Shown: positions 10,146 to 18,171, counted from the first letter of the stretch. The stretch: DNA of 34,814 nucleotides from Chloroflexota bacterium (GCA_005880605.1 VBIS01000028.1:1-34814), one strand, 5' to 3'. Program-made: numbers and translations. The notes: generated by a model from the letters alone, not told the origin.

Positions 10146-10238
10146 CGGCGCCCCAAGCTTAGCACAGCATTTTTTGAACTCATTTCAGGCGGATTTCGTT
10201 ACGTCCATAAGACCCTATTCCGGCCCCCGGAAGCGGCA

Positions 10239-10312
10239 TATAATCGGCCCAGGGTCTTTGGGAGCGTACGGGGCCCCAGTTCACGCCGCCTCGTGACAAG
10301 GCAAAAGGAGGT
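10239..10312 (+). promoter_or_regulatory. ilvE promoter -10 and ribosome binding site
   Basis: A consensus TATAAT lies at 10239-10244 with no good -35. A leader of about 70 nt ends in a strong AAGGAGGT (10305-10312), 9 nt before the ATG. I looked for a T-box or attenuator in the leader and saw no convincing structure. Confidence 0.6.
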
Positions 10313-10321
10313 CGTCGGTCG

Positions 10322-11293
10322 ATGGCGATCAAGGCAGAGGGCGTTACCCGCGCATCCGAGGGGCGGCGGAAAGAGCAGGGGCAGTTCTGGGTTTACCTCG
10401 ACGGCGAGATCAAGCGTTACGCCGACGCCCGGGTCGGCTTGATGACCCACGCGCTGCAGTACGGGACCGGGGTCTTCGAGGGGATTCGTGGTTACTGGAG
10501 CCCTGAGCACGAGCAGCTCTTCCTCCTCAAGCTGCGGGAGCATTACCGCCGCATGCAGAACTCCGTGAAGATCCTGAAGCTCAAGATCCCGATGAGCCTG
10601 GACGAGCTCTGCGAAACCAGCATCGACCTGATTCGGCGCAACAACTTCCGTCAGGACGTCTACATCCGGCCCTTTGCATTCAAGAGTTCCGAAGAGATCG
10701 GCGTTCGTCTCCATAATCTCAAGGACTCGTTCGCCATCTACGTCACGCCCTTTGGCAACTATGTCGAAGTCGACGGCGGTATCCGCTGCATGGTGTCGAG
10801 CTGGCGGCGCATCGACGATAACGTCGCACCGGCCCGCGCCAAGATCACCGGCACCTACGTCAACTCCGCCCTCGCCAAGACCGAGGCGATGGAAAATGGG
10901 TTCGACGAGGCGATCCTGCTCACCCAGGACGGCCACGTCTGCGAAGGCAGCGCCGAGAACATCTTCCTGCTCCGCGACGGCAAGGTGTTTACGCCGCCCA
11001 CCTCCGACAACATCCTCGAAGGCCTCACCCGGCTCGCGATGATCGAGCTGCTGCGCAAGGAGCTCGACATGGAGGTCGTGGAACGCACCATCGACCGTTC
11101 CGAGCTGTACATCGCCGACGAGATCTTCCTCTGCGGAACCGGCGCCCAGATCTCGCCCGTGATCGATGTCGATCGCCGGCCGATCGGCGATGGCCAGGTG
11201 GGGCCGGTCGTCAGCCAGCTCCAGAAGCTCTACTTCGACATCGTGCGGGGACACAGCGCCAAGTACCGCAACTGGTTGACACCCGTCTACTGA
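10322..11293 (+). CDS. ilvE: Branched-chain amino acid aminotransferase
   Basis: The 323-aa fold-type IV PLP enzyme interconverts Leu/Ile/Val and their 2-oxo acids with 2-oxoglutarate/Glu, the last step of branched-chain synthesis. Visible are THALQYGTGVFEGIRGYW, YIRPFAF, the PLP Lys in PARAKITGTYVNSALAK (Lys174), NGFDEAILL, CEGSAENIFLLRDG, TPPTSDNILEGLTR and ADEIFLCGTGAQISPV. Length and motifs agree with the IlvE group I family. It has its own promoter and a strong Shine-Dalgarno; no other ilv/leu gene is in the window. The 485-aa ORF on the opposite strand is a shadow of this and the next gene. Confidence 0.96.
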   Translation: MAIKAEGVTRASEGRRKEQGQFWVYLDGEIKRYADARVGLMTHALQYGTGVFEGIRGYWSPEHEQLFLLKLREHYRRMQNSVKILKLKIPMSLDELCETSIDLIRRNNFRQDVYIRPFAFKSSEEIGVRLHNLKDSFAIYVTPFGNYVEVDGGIRCMVSSWRRIDDNVAPARAKITGTYVNSALAKTEAMENGFDEAILLTQDGHVCEGSAENIFLLRDGKVFTPPTSDNILEGLTRLAMIELLRKELDMEVVERTIDRSELYIADEIFLCGTGAQISPVIDVDRRPIGDGQVGPVVSQLQKLYFDIVRGHSAKYRNWLTPVY

Positions 11294-11324
11294 CCGGGGC
11301 CATACCTCCACGGGTGAGGCGCTG

Positions 11325-12464
11325 ATGCGCATCGTCATCGCGCCCAATGCCTTCAAAGGGTCATTGTCCGCGCTCGAGGCGGCGACCGCGATCGGCGAGG
11401 GGATCCGCAACGCCGTGCCCGATGCAGAGCTGGTGCTGGTGCCGATTGCGGACGGCGGTGACGGCACGGTGGATGCGCTAGTGGCGGCGACGCAAGGCGA
11501 ACGACGCACGCTCCGGGTTCGCGGGCCACTGGGTGATCCGGTCGACGCCGAGTACGGACTGATCGATGGAGGGTCGACTGCGGTGATCGAAATGGCCAAG
11601 GCGGCGGGCCTCGCGCTCGTGCTCAAGGACAAACGCGATCCCCGGATCACCACCACCTACGGCGTCGGCGAGCTGTTGCAACACGCGTACGATGCGGGCG
11701 CGCGCCATTTCGTGGTCGGCATCGGAGGCAGCGCGACCAACGACGGCGGCGCCGGCATGGCGCAGGCGCTTGGTTACCACCTGCTCGACGAACGTGGTCT
11801 CGAGCTGCCTCCCGGCGGACTGGCCCTGAAGCGTTTGGCGCGGATCCACGTGGGCGGCGTCCACGCCACCTGGAAGCAAGCGGAGGTCGAGGTGGCCTGC
11901 GATGTCACCAACCCGCTGACCGGCCCGCGCGGCGCGAGCGCCGTCTACGGCCCGCAGAAGGGCGCGACGCCTGAAATGGTGGCGGAACTCGATGCCGCGC
12001 TCCATCACTTCGCCGAGATCATCCGCCGCGACCTCGGGGTGGACGTCGAGCCCTTGCCGGGTGCCGGCGCGGCGGGCGGTCTGGGTGCCGGGCTCGTCGC
12101 GTTTTTAGGCGCCCGGCTGGGGCCCGGCGCCGAGATGGTGATGGAGGCGCTGCACCTCGACGAACGCCTGACCGGCGCCCAGCTTGTGATCACCGGCGAG
12201 GGCCGCATCGATTCCCAAACGGCGCGTTTCGGGAAAGGCCCGGCCGCGGTGGCCCACCACGCGAAAAACGCGGGCATCCCGGTGGTCGCCATCGGCGGCA
12301 GCATCGCCGACGAGACCGAGCTCCGGCTACTCTTCGACGGACTCGAGGCCACCGTCGTCGAACCCAGCGCCCTCGAAGACGCGATGGCCCAGGCGCGGCC
12401 GCTGCTGGTGCGGGCGGCAACCCGCCTGATGTGGCTGGTGTTGACGGGGCGACGCCAAGCGTAA
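11325..12464 (+). CDS. Glycerate 2-kinase (GarK/GlxK family)
   Basis: The 379-aa product phosphorylates D-glycerate using ATP, feeding glyoxylate or sugar-acid carbon into glycolysis. Family markers are IVIAPNAFKGSLSALEAA at the N-terminus, PIADGGDGT, TTYGVGELL, the glycine-rich GIGGSATNDGGAGMAQALG, VACDVTNPLTGPRGAS, YGPQKGAT, PGAGAAGGLGAG and ITGEGRIDSQT. The ATG at 11325 follows a GAGG-type ribosome site and lies 31 nt after ilvE, so the two may share a transcript. The end shows ordinary family features and no truncation. Confidence 0.95.
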   Translation: MRIVIAPNAFKGSLSALEAATAIGEGIRNAVPDAELVLVPIADGGDGTVDALVAATQGERRTLRVRGPLGDPVDAEYGLIDGGSTAVIEMAKAAGLALVLKDKRDPRITTTYGVGELLQHAYDAGARHFVVGIGGSATNDGGAGMAQALGYHLLDERGLELPPGGLALKRLARIHVGGVHATWKQAEVEVACDVTNPLTGPRGASAVYGPQKGATPEMVAELDAALHHFAEIIRRDLGVDVEPLPGAGAAGGLGAGLVAFLGARLGPGAEMVMEALHLDERLTGAQLVITGEGRIDSQTARFGKGPAAVAHHAKNAGIPVVAIGGSIADETELRLLFDGLEATVVEPSALEDAMAQARPLLVRAATRLMWLVLTGRRQA

Positions 12465-12493
12465 GGGCCGCCCCGACCACCTAAGATCGCAGC

Positions 12494-12529
12494 ATGCCTC
12501 ACCGCCACGACACACGCATATCATCATGA
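12494..12529 (+). CDS. Possible 11-codon leader ORF
   Basis: ATG at 12494 lies 6 nt after TAAGAT (12482-12487), the leaderless pattern seen elsewhere here. It reads MPHRHDTRISS and stops at a TGA that overlaps the ATG of the next ORF (ATGA). It could be a coupling peptide for the His-rich ORF. It is too short for coding statistics. Confidence 0.25.
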   Translation: MPHRHDTRISS

Positions 12530-12735
12530 CGGCGCCGGCTGAGAGCGCCGGGAAGGCATCGCAGCACCGGCACCGGCTGGAGTCGCCGTTCGAGCACGAC
12601 CATCCCTCGGAGAAAGCGCGGCACCGTCACCAGCTCGGGGAGATCGAGCATGAAGAACGGGATCGCCACTGGCACGGCGTGGAGATCACGGAGATCGAGA
12701 TGACGATCGAGCCCCCGAGACGCGCTGGGGATTAG
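12526..12735 (+). CDS. Small His-rich charged protein, unknown function
   Basis: I do not recognise this 69-residue ORF. It is rich in His, Glu and Arg (HRHRLESPFEHDH, ARHRHQLGEIEHEERDRHWHG), has no Cys and no hydrophobic helix, and its third codon positions are mostly G or C, as in real genes here. The His clusters suggest metal or nucleic-acid binding, but that is inference. There is no Shine-Dalgarno; the start overlaps the stop of a possible leader ORF. It converges on the sigma factor gene and overlaps its stop (TTAG shared). It may be spurious. Confidence 0.4.
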   Translation: MTAPAESAGKASQHRHRLESPFEHDHPSEKARHRHQLGEIEHEERDRHWHGVEITEIEMTIEPPRRAGD

Positions 12736-13598
12736 TGCTTGCGGTAACCGCCCTGGACGCGCCCGTCCATAAAGGAGATCTTCGGATGACGCACCTTCGA
12801 CGTCAAGCGGCGCGTGACCACGCCGGTATTGAGCTGCACGATGACATCGTTGCGTTGCAGATGCGGCGGGTTTGGATACCGCTCGGTGCAGGTGGGGCAG
12901 GAGTCGAGGTGCTGCGCCACCATCTTGCGCTGCTCCCGCCGTAGCGTCCCAGGCGGGAAGTTATCGAGGAGATAGGCGATCGTCGGGCAGCGCGTCTCTT
13001 CGGTCTGGGCCTTCCCCTCCATGAAGAGATATTCTTCCTTGAATCTCCGGCGCGCTCGGTGCAGCAGCGTTTCCACGGCGCTTTCCGAGACTTTCATTTT
13101 GCGGGCGATGTTGGCGTAGCTCAGACCCTGAAGCTCACGGAGCGTCAAAACCAACCGGTATTTCTCGGGTAAGCGGCGCGCGACCGACCAGACGGCGTCA
13201 CGCAGTTCGCTGATTTCAAGGGCGACCTCCGGGCTCTTGCGAGCGTCGCCATCCGGCACCTGAAGCACGGAGTCTTCGCTCTCTTCGTCGTCGATCTCCT
13301 GGGCTTCGGGGAACTTCTTGCGGCGCCGCAGCTCGTCGTAGCAGAGGTTGGTGGCGATTCGGTGGATCCAGGCCGAGAAGTTGAAGCTGTCGTTGATGCG
13401 GTGGATGGTCCGGAGGATCTGGAAAAAGGTCTCCTGGGTGAGATCCTCGGCCAGCTGGCGATCGCGTAGAAGCCTGAATGTCAGACCGTAGATCGCCTTG
13501 TGGTACCTGCGAAATAGCGTGTCGAAGGCGGCTACGTCGCCGCCGAGATAATCGCGTATGAGATCGAGATCCGAGGGCCCCTTGGCAACTCGCGTCAC
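12732..13598 (-). CDS. ECF sigma factor with C-terminal zinc-finger-like tail
   Basis: Sigma region 2 is clear (FDTLFRRYHKAIYGLTFRLLRDRQLAEDLTQETFFQILRTI, FSAWIHRIATNLCYDELRRRK). After an acidic linker, region 4 follows (LPEKYRLVLTLRELQGLSYANIARKMKVSESAVETLLHRARRRF). Unusually the protein continues for about 90 residues. The first part reads CPTIAYLLDN...QHLDSCPTC, a Cys-(n)-His-x3-Cys-x2-Cys pattern like the zinc-binding anti-sigma domain (ZAS). A basic tail follows. The usual separate anti-sigma gene is not adjacent. I chose GTG 13598 because GGGTGGGAG lies at good spacing upstream; the tracked start is a TTG nine codons earlier. A TATGAT -10 lies upstream on the minus strand. The likely role is an extracytoplasmic- or redox-type stress regulon; the signal is unknown. 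Confidence 0.92.
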   Translation of the reverse strand: MTRVAKGPSDLDLIRDYLGGDVAAFDTLFRRYHKAIYGLTFRLLRDRQLAEDLTQETFFQILRTIHRINDSFNFSAWIHRIATNLCYDELRRRKKFPEAQEIDDEESEDSVLQVPDGDARKSPEVALEISELRDAVWSVARRLPEKYRLVLTLRELQGLSYANIARKMKVSESAVETLLHRARRRFKEEYLFMEGKAQTEETRCPTIAYLLDNFPPGTLRREQRKMVAQHLDSCPTCTERYPNPPHLQRNDVIVQLNTGVVTRRLTSKVRHPKISFMDGRVQGGYRKH

Positions 13599-13770
13599 TA
13601 CTGTCTCCCACCCCGGACTCGGCAAAATCGTTCGACGAGAGGTCTCTCCCGCCGAGTCGCGCGGCGAATCATAGCACCCAGTCTTGCGCTGATTGCACGC
13701 CTCAGCGACGCAATTTCCAACTTTGTCACACGGCCGCGACCTTTTCGCAGGAGTTCCGCAAACGGCTCGT

Positions 13771-13789
13771 TATAATGCCGCTGACGTCA
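13771..13789 (+). promoter_or_regulatory. TATAAT -10 box and TGACGTCA palindrome
   Basis: TATAAT (13771-13776) is followed by the 8-bp palindrome TGACGTCA (13782-13789) near the expected transcription start, 32 nt before the ATG. The palindrome could be an operator. A GAGGG site precedes the start. Confidence 0.45.
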
Positions 13790-13807
13790 CCTTCACGAGG
13801 GCCAAAA

Positions 13808-14389
13808 ATGGGTAGTCCCCAGGCTGGAAAAGCCACCACCGTCACAGTCCGGTTTCTTGACGACGAGATCATGGAAGGCCAGGTCGGCGCGGTTGACCTG
13901 GACCAGCCGAACATCGAGCTCGAGATGCCGGACGACGGCAGCAACAATGAGCGTGCCCTCATCCCGTTGCCCTCGATCAAGCGCATCACCCTCACCGCCG
14001 GGTCGCCGACCCCCGACGAGCAGGCGCGGGCCGGCAAGAAGGTCGCCATCCGCTTCCAGGACGGAGAAGTCCTGCGGGGCTATCTCGACGGCGAGCTGCA
14101 GCATGCCAGCCACGGGGTGACGATGCGCCTGATGACCGTGGAGAAGGATCGCATCGAAACCCTGGGCATTCCCTATACCGCCCTGAAGGCGCTCTTCTAC
14201 TTGAAGACCTGGGACACCAGGCCGATGGAGTTCGACGGCGTAAAGGATCGGCATGTAAGCAAGCGGCTTTCCTCGCCTCTCGTGGACCTGATTTCCAACA
14301 TGGGTCAGCTCGAAAAGCTCCGCAAGCGGGGCTCCATTACCGAGGGCGAATTCCAACGGAAGCGCCGCAAGATCCTCGATAACATCTAA
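13808..14389 (+). CDS. DUF6982-like protein with SHOCT-type C-terminus
   Basis: The 193-aa soluble protein seems to hold two related small beta-barrel units: VTVRFLDDEIMEGQVGAVDL...FELEMPDD-type strands near residues 10-65, and VAIRFQDGEVLRGYLDGEL at 75-95. This matches proteins annotated DUF6982. The last 30 residues (MGQLEKLRKRGSITEGEFQRKRRKIL) fit the SHOCT helix pair, a short C-terminal oligomerisation-like module. The molecular function is unknown. It is divergent from the ECF sigma factor, sharing a 209-bp promoter gap, so it may belong to that regulon. The ATG at 13808 has a GAGGG ribosome site about 7 nt upstream; the tracked start at 13775 overlaps the -10 box. Confidence 0.7.
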   Translation: MGSPQAGKATTVTVRFLDDEIMEGQVGAVDLDQPNIELEMPDDGSNNERALIPLPSIKRITLTAGSPTPDEQARAGKKVAIRFQDGEVLRGYLDGELQHASHGVTMRLMTVEKDRIETLGIPYTALKALFYLKTWDTRPMEFDGVKDRHVSKRLSSPLVDLISNMGQLEKLRKRGSITEGEFQRKRRKILDNI

Positions 14390-14457
14390 CACGCGGCCCT
14401 TTCCACACCGGGGGCCGCCTAAAGCTGACACGCGGCCCTTTCCACACCGGGGGCCGC
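14389..14457. repeat. Two 30-bp direct repeats, each able to form a hairpin
   Basis: An identical 30-bp unit beginning ACACGCGGCCCTTTCCACAC occurs at 14389-14418 and 14428-14457 (period 39). Within each, GCGGCCC and GGGCCGC can pair (7-bp stem). The pair starts on the last base of the DUF6982 stop codon and runs into the next gene's signal-peptide region. It may be a REP-like element, a double terminator without U-tract, or an assembly duplication. Confidence 0.85.
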
Positions 14458-14459
14458 TT

Positions 14460-16184
14460 GCAGTCGTTGCCCTGGCGCTGCTGCCTCTCCTTGGCGGCTG
14501 CAGTTCCCTGCCCTCCGTCCCTGGGATCTCGCTGGGCACCGCCAGCCCTCCCGGGTCCCAGTACCAGCCCGAGCCCGCTCGCCACGAGGGCGGAACCCTG
14601 GTGGTGGGGGACTGGGAGAGCCCGACGAACTTTTCCCCGCTCTTCAACGAGGAGGTACCCGCCGCACAGGTCGACGCCTTGCTCTATGCCGGCCTGGTGA
14701 AGCTCGACAGCAGCCTGCAACCGATCGCCGATCTCGTCGAGCGGGTGCCGACCATGCAAAACGGGGACGTGAGCTGGAACCGCGGTGCCGGCACGGTGGA
14801 CGTGTCCTATCGGCTGCGCTCCGGACTTCGCTGGTCCGACGGACAGCCGCTGACCTCAGACGATGTGGCCTTCACCTGGCGGCTGATCGTCAACCCGCTG
14901 GTCCAGGGCGTTCTCTCCCCGGACGGCTACCGGTCGATCTCGCGGGTCGACATCCACGACGGGCAGCGCTTCACGCTGCACTTCGATCGGGTCTATCCCA
15001 AATATCTCAACCTCTTCCCGGCCATCCTGCCGCAGCATCGGTTGGGTGGGATTGCCCCCGAGAAGCTGGGGAGTGATCCCTTCTGGGGCCGACCGGATGT
15101 GGTCAGCGGTCCCTTCAAGATCTCGGAAATGATGCCGGACGACCACATCTCGCTGATTCGCAACGAGGCCTGGTCGCAAGGACGGTCGGGACGGCGGCCG
15201 CACCTGGACGGGATTATCTACAAGCTCTTCCCCGAATCCGGCCAGCTCGTCGATGCGGCCCGCGCGGGCCAGGTATCGCTGGCACTCGAAATCCCGGATG
15301 ACCAGCTGTCGACCTTGACCAACACCGGGTCGGCGACCCTGCAGCATCGATCCCAGCTGGCCTACGAGCAGGTCACCTTCAACCAGGCCTCTCCGAACCC
15401 GGCGACTGGCCAGCCGCCGCCCTGGAAGGACGATCCGGCACTCCTCCAGGCGCTTCGTTTAGCGATCGACCGGCCCGGGATGGTCAAGAAATTCTTTCGC
15501 GGTCTGGCGCAGCTAGCCCAGTCACCGATCCCCAGTGCGCTGGCTTCTTTTCACGATCCCAACGTCTCGCTCAGCTACGACCTGGGGGCGGCCACCCGGC
15601 TGCTCGAGGGCGACGGATGGGTGGTGGGGCCGGATGGCATTCGCAGCAAGCAGGGACGGCGTCTGAGTTTTCACCTGGTGACGGCGCTCGGCAGTCCCCT
15701 GCGCAACGCCATCCGCGATCAGATGATCGCGGACTGGCACAAACTCGGTGCCGAGGTGATCGCCACCGAGGCTCACCCCAGCGAGCTATTCAGCGGCTAT
15801 GCGGAGGGTGGCTTGCTGGAGCGCGGCCAGTTCGAGGCCGGGTTGTGGACCTGGAGCATCGGTCCCGACCCTGACGGCGTCTATCCACTCGAGCATTCAT
15901 CGCAGATCCCTACTGATCAGAACCAGGGGCGGGGCTCGAACTTCGGTCGCTTCACCAGTCCGGATCTCGATCGCAACCTCGATCGCGGTCGCGGCACCCT
16001 CGTGATGATCGAGCGGGCCAAGGCCTACGCCGCTTTCGAGCGCAGCTACGCGCACGTGGGTTACGAGCTACCGCTCTTCGAACGGGTGCTGGTCGTCCTC
16101 GCCAGCCCACATTTGCACAATCTGATGCCCAATCCCGCGCCCGATACCACGCTCTGGAACGCAGCCGACTGGTGGATGGAGTGA
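14460..16184 (+). CDS. Peptide/nickel-type ABC substrate-binding lipoprotein 1, start codon not found
   Basis: The mature part is a family 5 solute-binding protein (DppA/OppA class): LRSGLRWSDGQPLTSDDVAFTWRLI, DPFWGRPDVVSGPFKISEM, LLQALRLAIDRPGMV, then a long C-terminal lobe. The tracked ORF begins at GTG 14601 inside the mature domain. The same frame continues upstream and encodes AVVALALLPLLGGCSS, a lipoprotein signal with lipobox LGGC, so the true gene starts further left. No ATG, GTG or TTG exists in that frame before it: the frame runs back through both hairpin repeats (TRPFPHRGP twice) into the previous gene. Either the start was lost or a frame error is present. It would deliver peptides to the permease encoded downstream. 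Confidence 0.85.
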   Translation, partial: AVVALALLPLLGGCSSLPSVPGISLGTASPPGSQYQPEPARHEGGTLVVGDWESPTNFSPLFNEEVPAAQVDALLYAGLVKLDSSLQPIADLVERVPTMQNGDVSWNRGAGTVDVSYRLRSGLRWSDGQPLTSDDVAFTWRLIVNPLVQGVLSPDGYRSISRVDIHDGQRFTLHFDRVYPKYLNLFPAILPQHRLGGIAPEKLGSDPFWGRPDVVSGPFKISEMMPDDHISLIRNEAWSQGRSGRRPHLDGIIYKLFPESGQLVDAARAGQVSLALEIPDDQLSTLTNTGSATLQHRSQLAYEQVTFNQASPNPATGQPPPWKDDPALLQALRLAIDRPGMVKKFFRGLAQLAQSPIPSALASFHDPNVSLSYDLGAATRLLEGDGWVVGPDGIRSKQGRRLSFHLVTALGSPLRNAIRDQMIADWHKLGAEVIATEAHPSELFSGYAEGGLLERGQFEAGLWTWSIGPDPDGVYPLEHSSQIPTDQNQGRGSNFGRFTSPDLDRNLDRGRGTLVMIERAKAYAAFERSYAHVGYELPLFERVLVVLASPHLHNLMPNPAPDTTLWNAADWWME

Positions 16185-16224
16185 ATCGGCCATGTTAACG
16201 AACCTTAGAAAAGCCGGACTTTCG

Positions 16225-16254
16225 TTGACCCTCTTGGGTGGCCGCCCGTAGAAT
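16225..16254 (+). promoter_or_regulatory. Promoter for the second binding protein
   Basis: TTGACC (16225-16230), an 18-bp spacer and TAGAAT (16249-16254) form the best -35/-10 pair in the window, about 30 nt before the ATG. The second lipoprotein and probably the permeases can be expressed independently of the first. Confidence 0.7.
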
Positions 16255-16284
16255 GCGCCCACCATCAGGCCCACCAGAGCTCGT

Positions 16285-18093
16285 ATGACGGGAGCCCGCC
16301 CACGCTGGTTGCACCTGCTCGTGGTGGCAACGGCGGGAACGGTCATGCTGGTTGCCTGCGCGCCGAGCACGGGCACGACCACCTCGTCACCCAGGGCGGG
16401 TGGGAAGCTCACCGTTGCTTCCTGGCAGGAGCAGGACAGCTTGCTGGCTTGCAACATCACATCAGCCGCCTCGCATGCCTGCGCCTACATCAACCCGGCG
16501 ATGGAAGGGCTGCTGACCGTCAAGGCGAACCAGGACCCGCTGCCCAGTAACCCGAAGCTGTCCGATTACTGGGTTCCGGAGCTGGCTACCGAGGTCCCGA
16601 CCCTCGAAAACGGGGACGTCAAGGTCAGCGGGAACAAAATGGACGTAACCTGGAAGCTCCGACACGGTGTCAAGTGGCACGACGGTGTGGCCTTCAGCTC
16701 CAAGGACGTCAGGGCAACGTTCGACTTCTGGTGGCTCAAGTACCGCGACAAGAACCCGACGCCGCTGCTCTCGACCAGTGGATGGGACCAGGTCGATAGC
16801 GTCGATACGCCAGACGAGTTCACCACCATCGTTCACTTCAAGAGCGTGTACGCCGCCTACCTGACCCTGGGAACCGGCCCCTACGGTGTCCTGCCCGACC
16901 ATCTGTTGCAGCAGGTCTGGGCCAAGACCGGCGATATCACCCACGACAAAGTCACGGTCAGCATTCCAGGCGGCTATAGCGGCTCCGACACGCTCGACAA
17001 GGTCATGGTCGGCACCGGGCCCTTCATGTTCAAGGAATGGGTGACCGGAGACCACCTGACGCTGGCGAGAAATCCCCACTGGTGGGGTGGTGGTGGCCGG
17101 CCCTACCTCAACGAGATCCGGGTGAAATTCGACGCGGACGCTAACACCGAGCTCAATGAGCTGCGCACCAACACCGTCGACATGGCGCTCGACCTCCGGC
17201 CGTCGTTGCTGCCATCGCTTTCCAAGCAAAGCGACGTCACCACGGTCACGATCCTGGACAGTGCCACCGAGCACCTCGACATCAACCTGCACAACACCTT
17301 CCTGAAGGACGTCACCCTGCGAAAGGCGATCCTGATGGCGATCGACCGGCAGCGGATCGTGGACACGTTGCTCCTGGGGCGGACGGTGGTGCCTCCCGAC
17401 GCCTGGATGTGCATCCAGACCGGCGCCTGGTGCCTGGATCCGAATGCCAAGCACACCCCTTACGACGTCTCGGCGGCCAACAAGTTGCTCAATGACGCCG
17501 GTTACACGATGCAGACGTCCGGCCCCTGCAAAGGATTTCGTACCGACCCGCAGGGACGCTGCGTGCAGTTGCACCTGATCACGACCACCTTGCCCCTGCG
17601 CGAGGAGCAGGAAGTCGTGATCGCCTCCGACCTGGCGGGGATCGGGATCCAGGTCATCAAGCCGTTCGCCAACGTCCCGGCCAGCCGGATGTTCGGCTCC
17701 TGCACCAGCGGCGGGATCATCTACAGCCACAACTTCGACCTCGCGATGTACACCAACAACTACAGCTACCCGGCGGAGCCCGATTCGCTCGCCTACACCG
17801 CCTACCACAGCTCGCAAATTCCAACCGACGCCAATGGCTGCGTCGGGCAGAACACGACCTTCATGAGCGACCCGCAGCTCGACCAGGCGCTCGATCAGGC
17901 CCGCTTGTCGGTCAAGCTGTCCGACCGCAAGGACAAGTACATCGTGGCCCAGAAGCGGCTGGCCGACGTCGTTCCCGAGATTCCGCTCTACCAGGCGGTG
18001 GACGTCGAAGCTTACAACAAGAAGCTGGCCGGCTACAAGGGCAACGAGTTCTGGTGGATGAACCAGTCCGCCGATTGGTACATCAGCCAATAA
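16285..18093 (+). CDS. Peptide/nickel-type ABC substrate-binding lipoprotein 2
   Basis: The 602-aa family 5 binding protein has a clear lipoprotein signal (LLVVATAGTVMLVACAPS, Cys about residue 25) and a Thr/Ser-rich tether. The mature domain shows WKLRHGVKWHDGVAFSSKDVRATFDFW, VGTGPFMFKEW, HLTLARNPHWW, LRKAILMAIDRQRIV and QKRLADVVPEIPLYQ. Extra Cys residues in the C-lobe (MCIQTGAWCL, GPCK, SCTSG, NGCVGQ) may form disulphides outside the membrane. Its sequence differs clearly from lipoprotein 1, so the two likely bind different peptides for one permease. It has its own strong promoter; the permease gene starts about 100 nt later. Confidence 0.94.
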   Translation: MTGARPRWLHLLVVATAGTVMLVACAPSTGTTTSSPRAGGKLTVASWQEQDSLLACNITSAASHACAYINPAMEGLLTVKANQDPLPSNPKLSDYWVPELATEVPTLENGDVKVSGNKMDVTWKLRHGVKWHDGVAFSSKDVRATFDFWWLKYRDKNPTPLLSTSGWDQVDSVDTPDEFTTIVHFKSVYAAYLTLGTGPYGVLPDHLLQQVWAKTGDITHDKVTVSIPGGYSGSDTLDKVMVGTGPFMFKEWVTGDHLTLARNPHWWGGGGRPYLNEIRVKFDADANTELNELRTNTVDMALDLRPSLLPSLSKQSDVTTVTILDSATEHLDINLHNTFLKDVTLRKAILMAIDRQRIVDTLLLGRTVVPPDAWMCIQTGAWCLDPNAKHTPYDVSAANKLLNDAGYTMQTSGPCKGFRTDPQGRCVQLHLITTTLPLREEQEVVIASDLAGIGIQVIKPFANVPASRMFGSCTSGGIIYSHNFDLAMYTNNYSYPAEPDSLAYTAYHSSQIPTDANGCVGQNTTFMSDPQLDQALDQARLSVKLSDRKDKYIVAQKRLADVVPEIPLYQAVDVEAYNKKLAGYKGNEFWWMNQSADWYISQ

Positions 18094-18113
18094 TTCTTCT
18101 CCCCCTCTCGAGC

Positions 18114-18150
18114 GGGCCCGTCGGCCCACGCGAGCGGCGCTTCAGTGCCG
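18114..18150 (+). other. Two small hairpins between binding protein and permease genes
   Basis: GGGCC-CGTC-GGCCC (18114-18127) and CGGCGC-TTCA-GTGCCG (18135-18150) lie in the 101-bp gap. No U-tract follows. Such structures often hold back 3' decay so that the binding protein is made in excess of the permease; partial termination is also possible. Confidence 0.4.
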
Positions 18151-18171
18151 GGCGAGCCTTTGAGACATTCA

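Noticed and set aside
10245-10321. Possible T-box or attenuator before ilvE
   Set aside because: No T-box sequence, no peptide rich in branched-chain codons and no terminator/antiterminator pair could be seen.
10199-11656. 485-aa ORF on the minus strand opposite ilvE
   Set aside because: It is a GC-rich shadow: ilvE and the glycerate kinase explain the region with clear motifs, and the antisense product shows only Asp/Leu/His-rich low-complexity sequence.
14389-14457. CRISPR-like repeat
   Set aside because: Only two units with a 9-nt gap and internal hairpins; no spacers of normal size and no cas genes.
16462-18129. 555-aa ORF on the minus strand opposite binding protein 2
   Set aside because: Antisense shadow of a well-recognised lipoprotein gene; its composition (Val/Arg/Asp-rich, no domains) is typical of reversed GC-rich codons.
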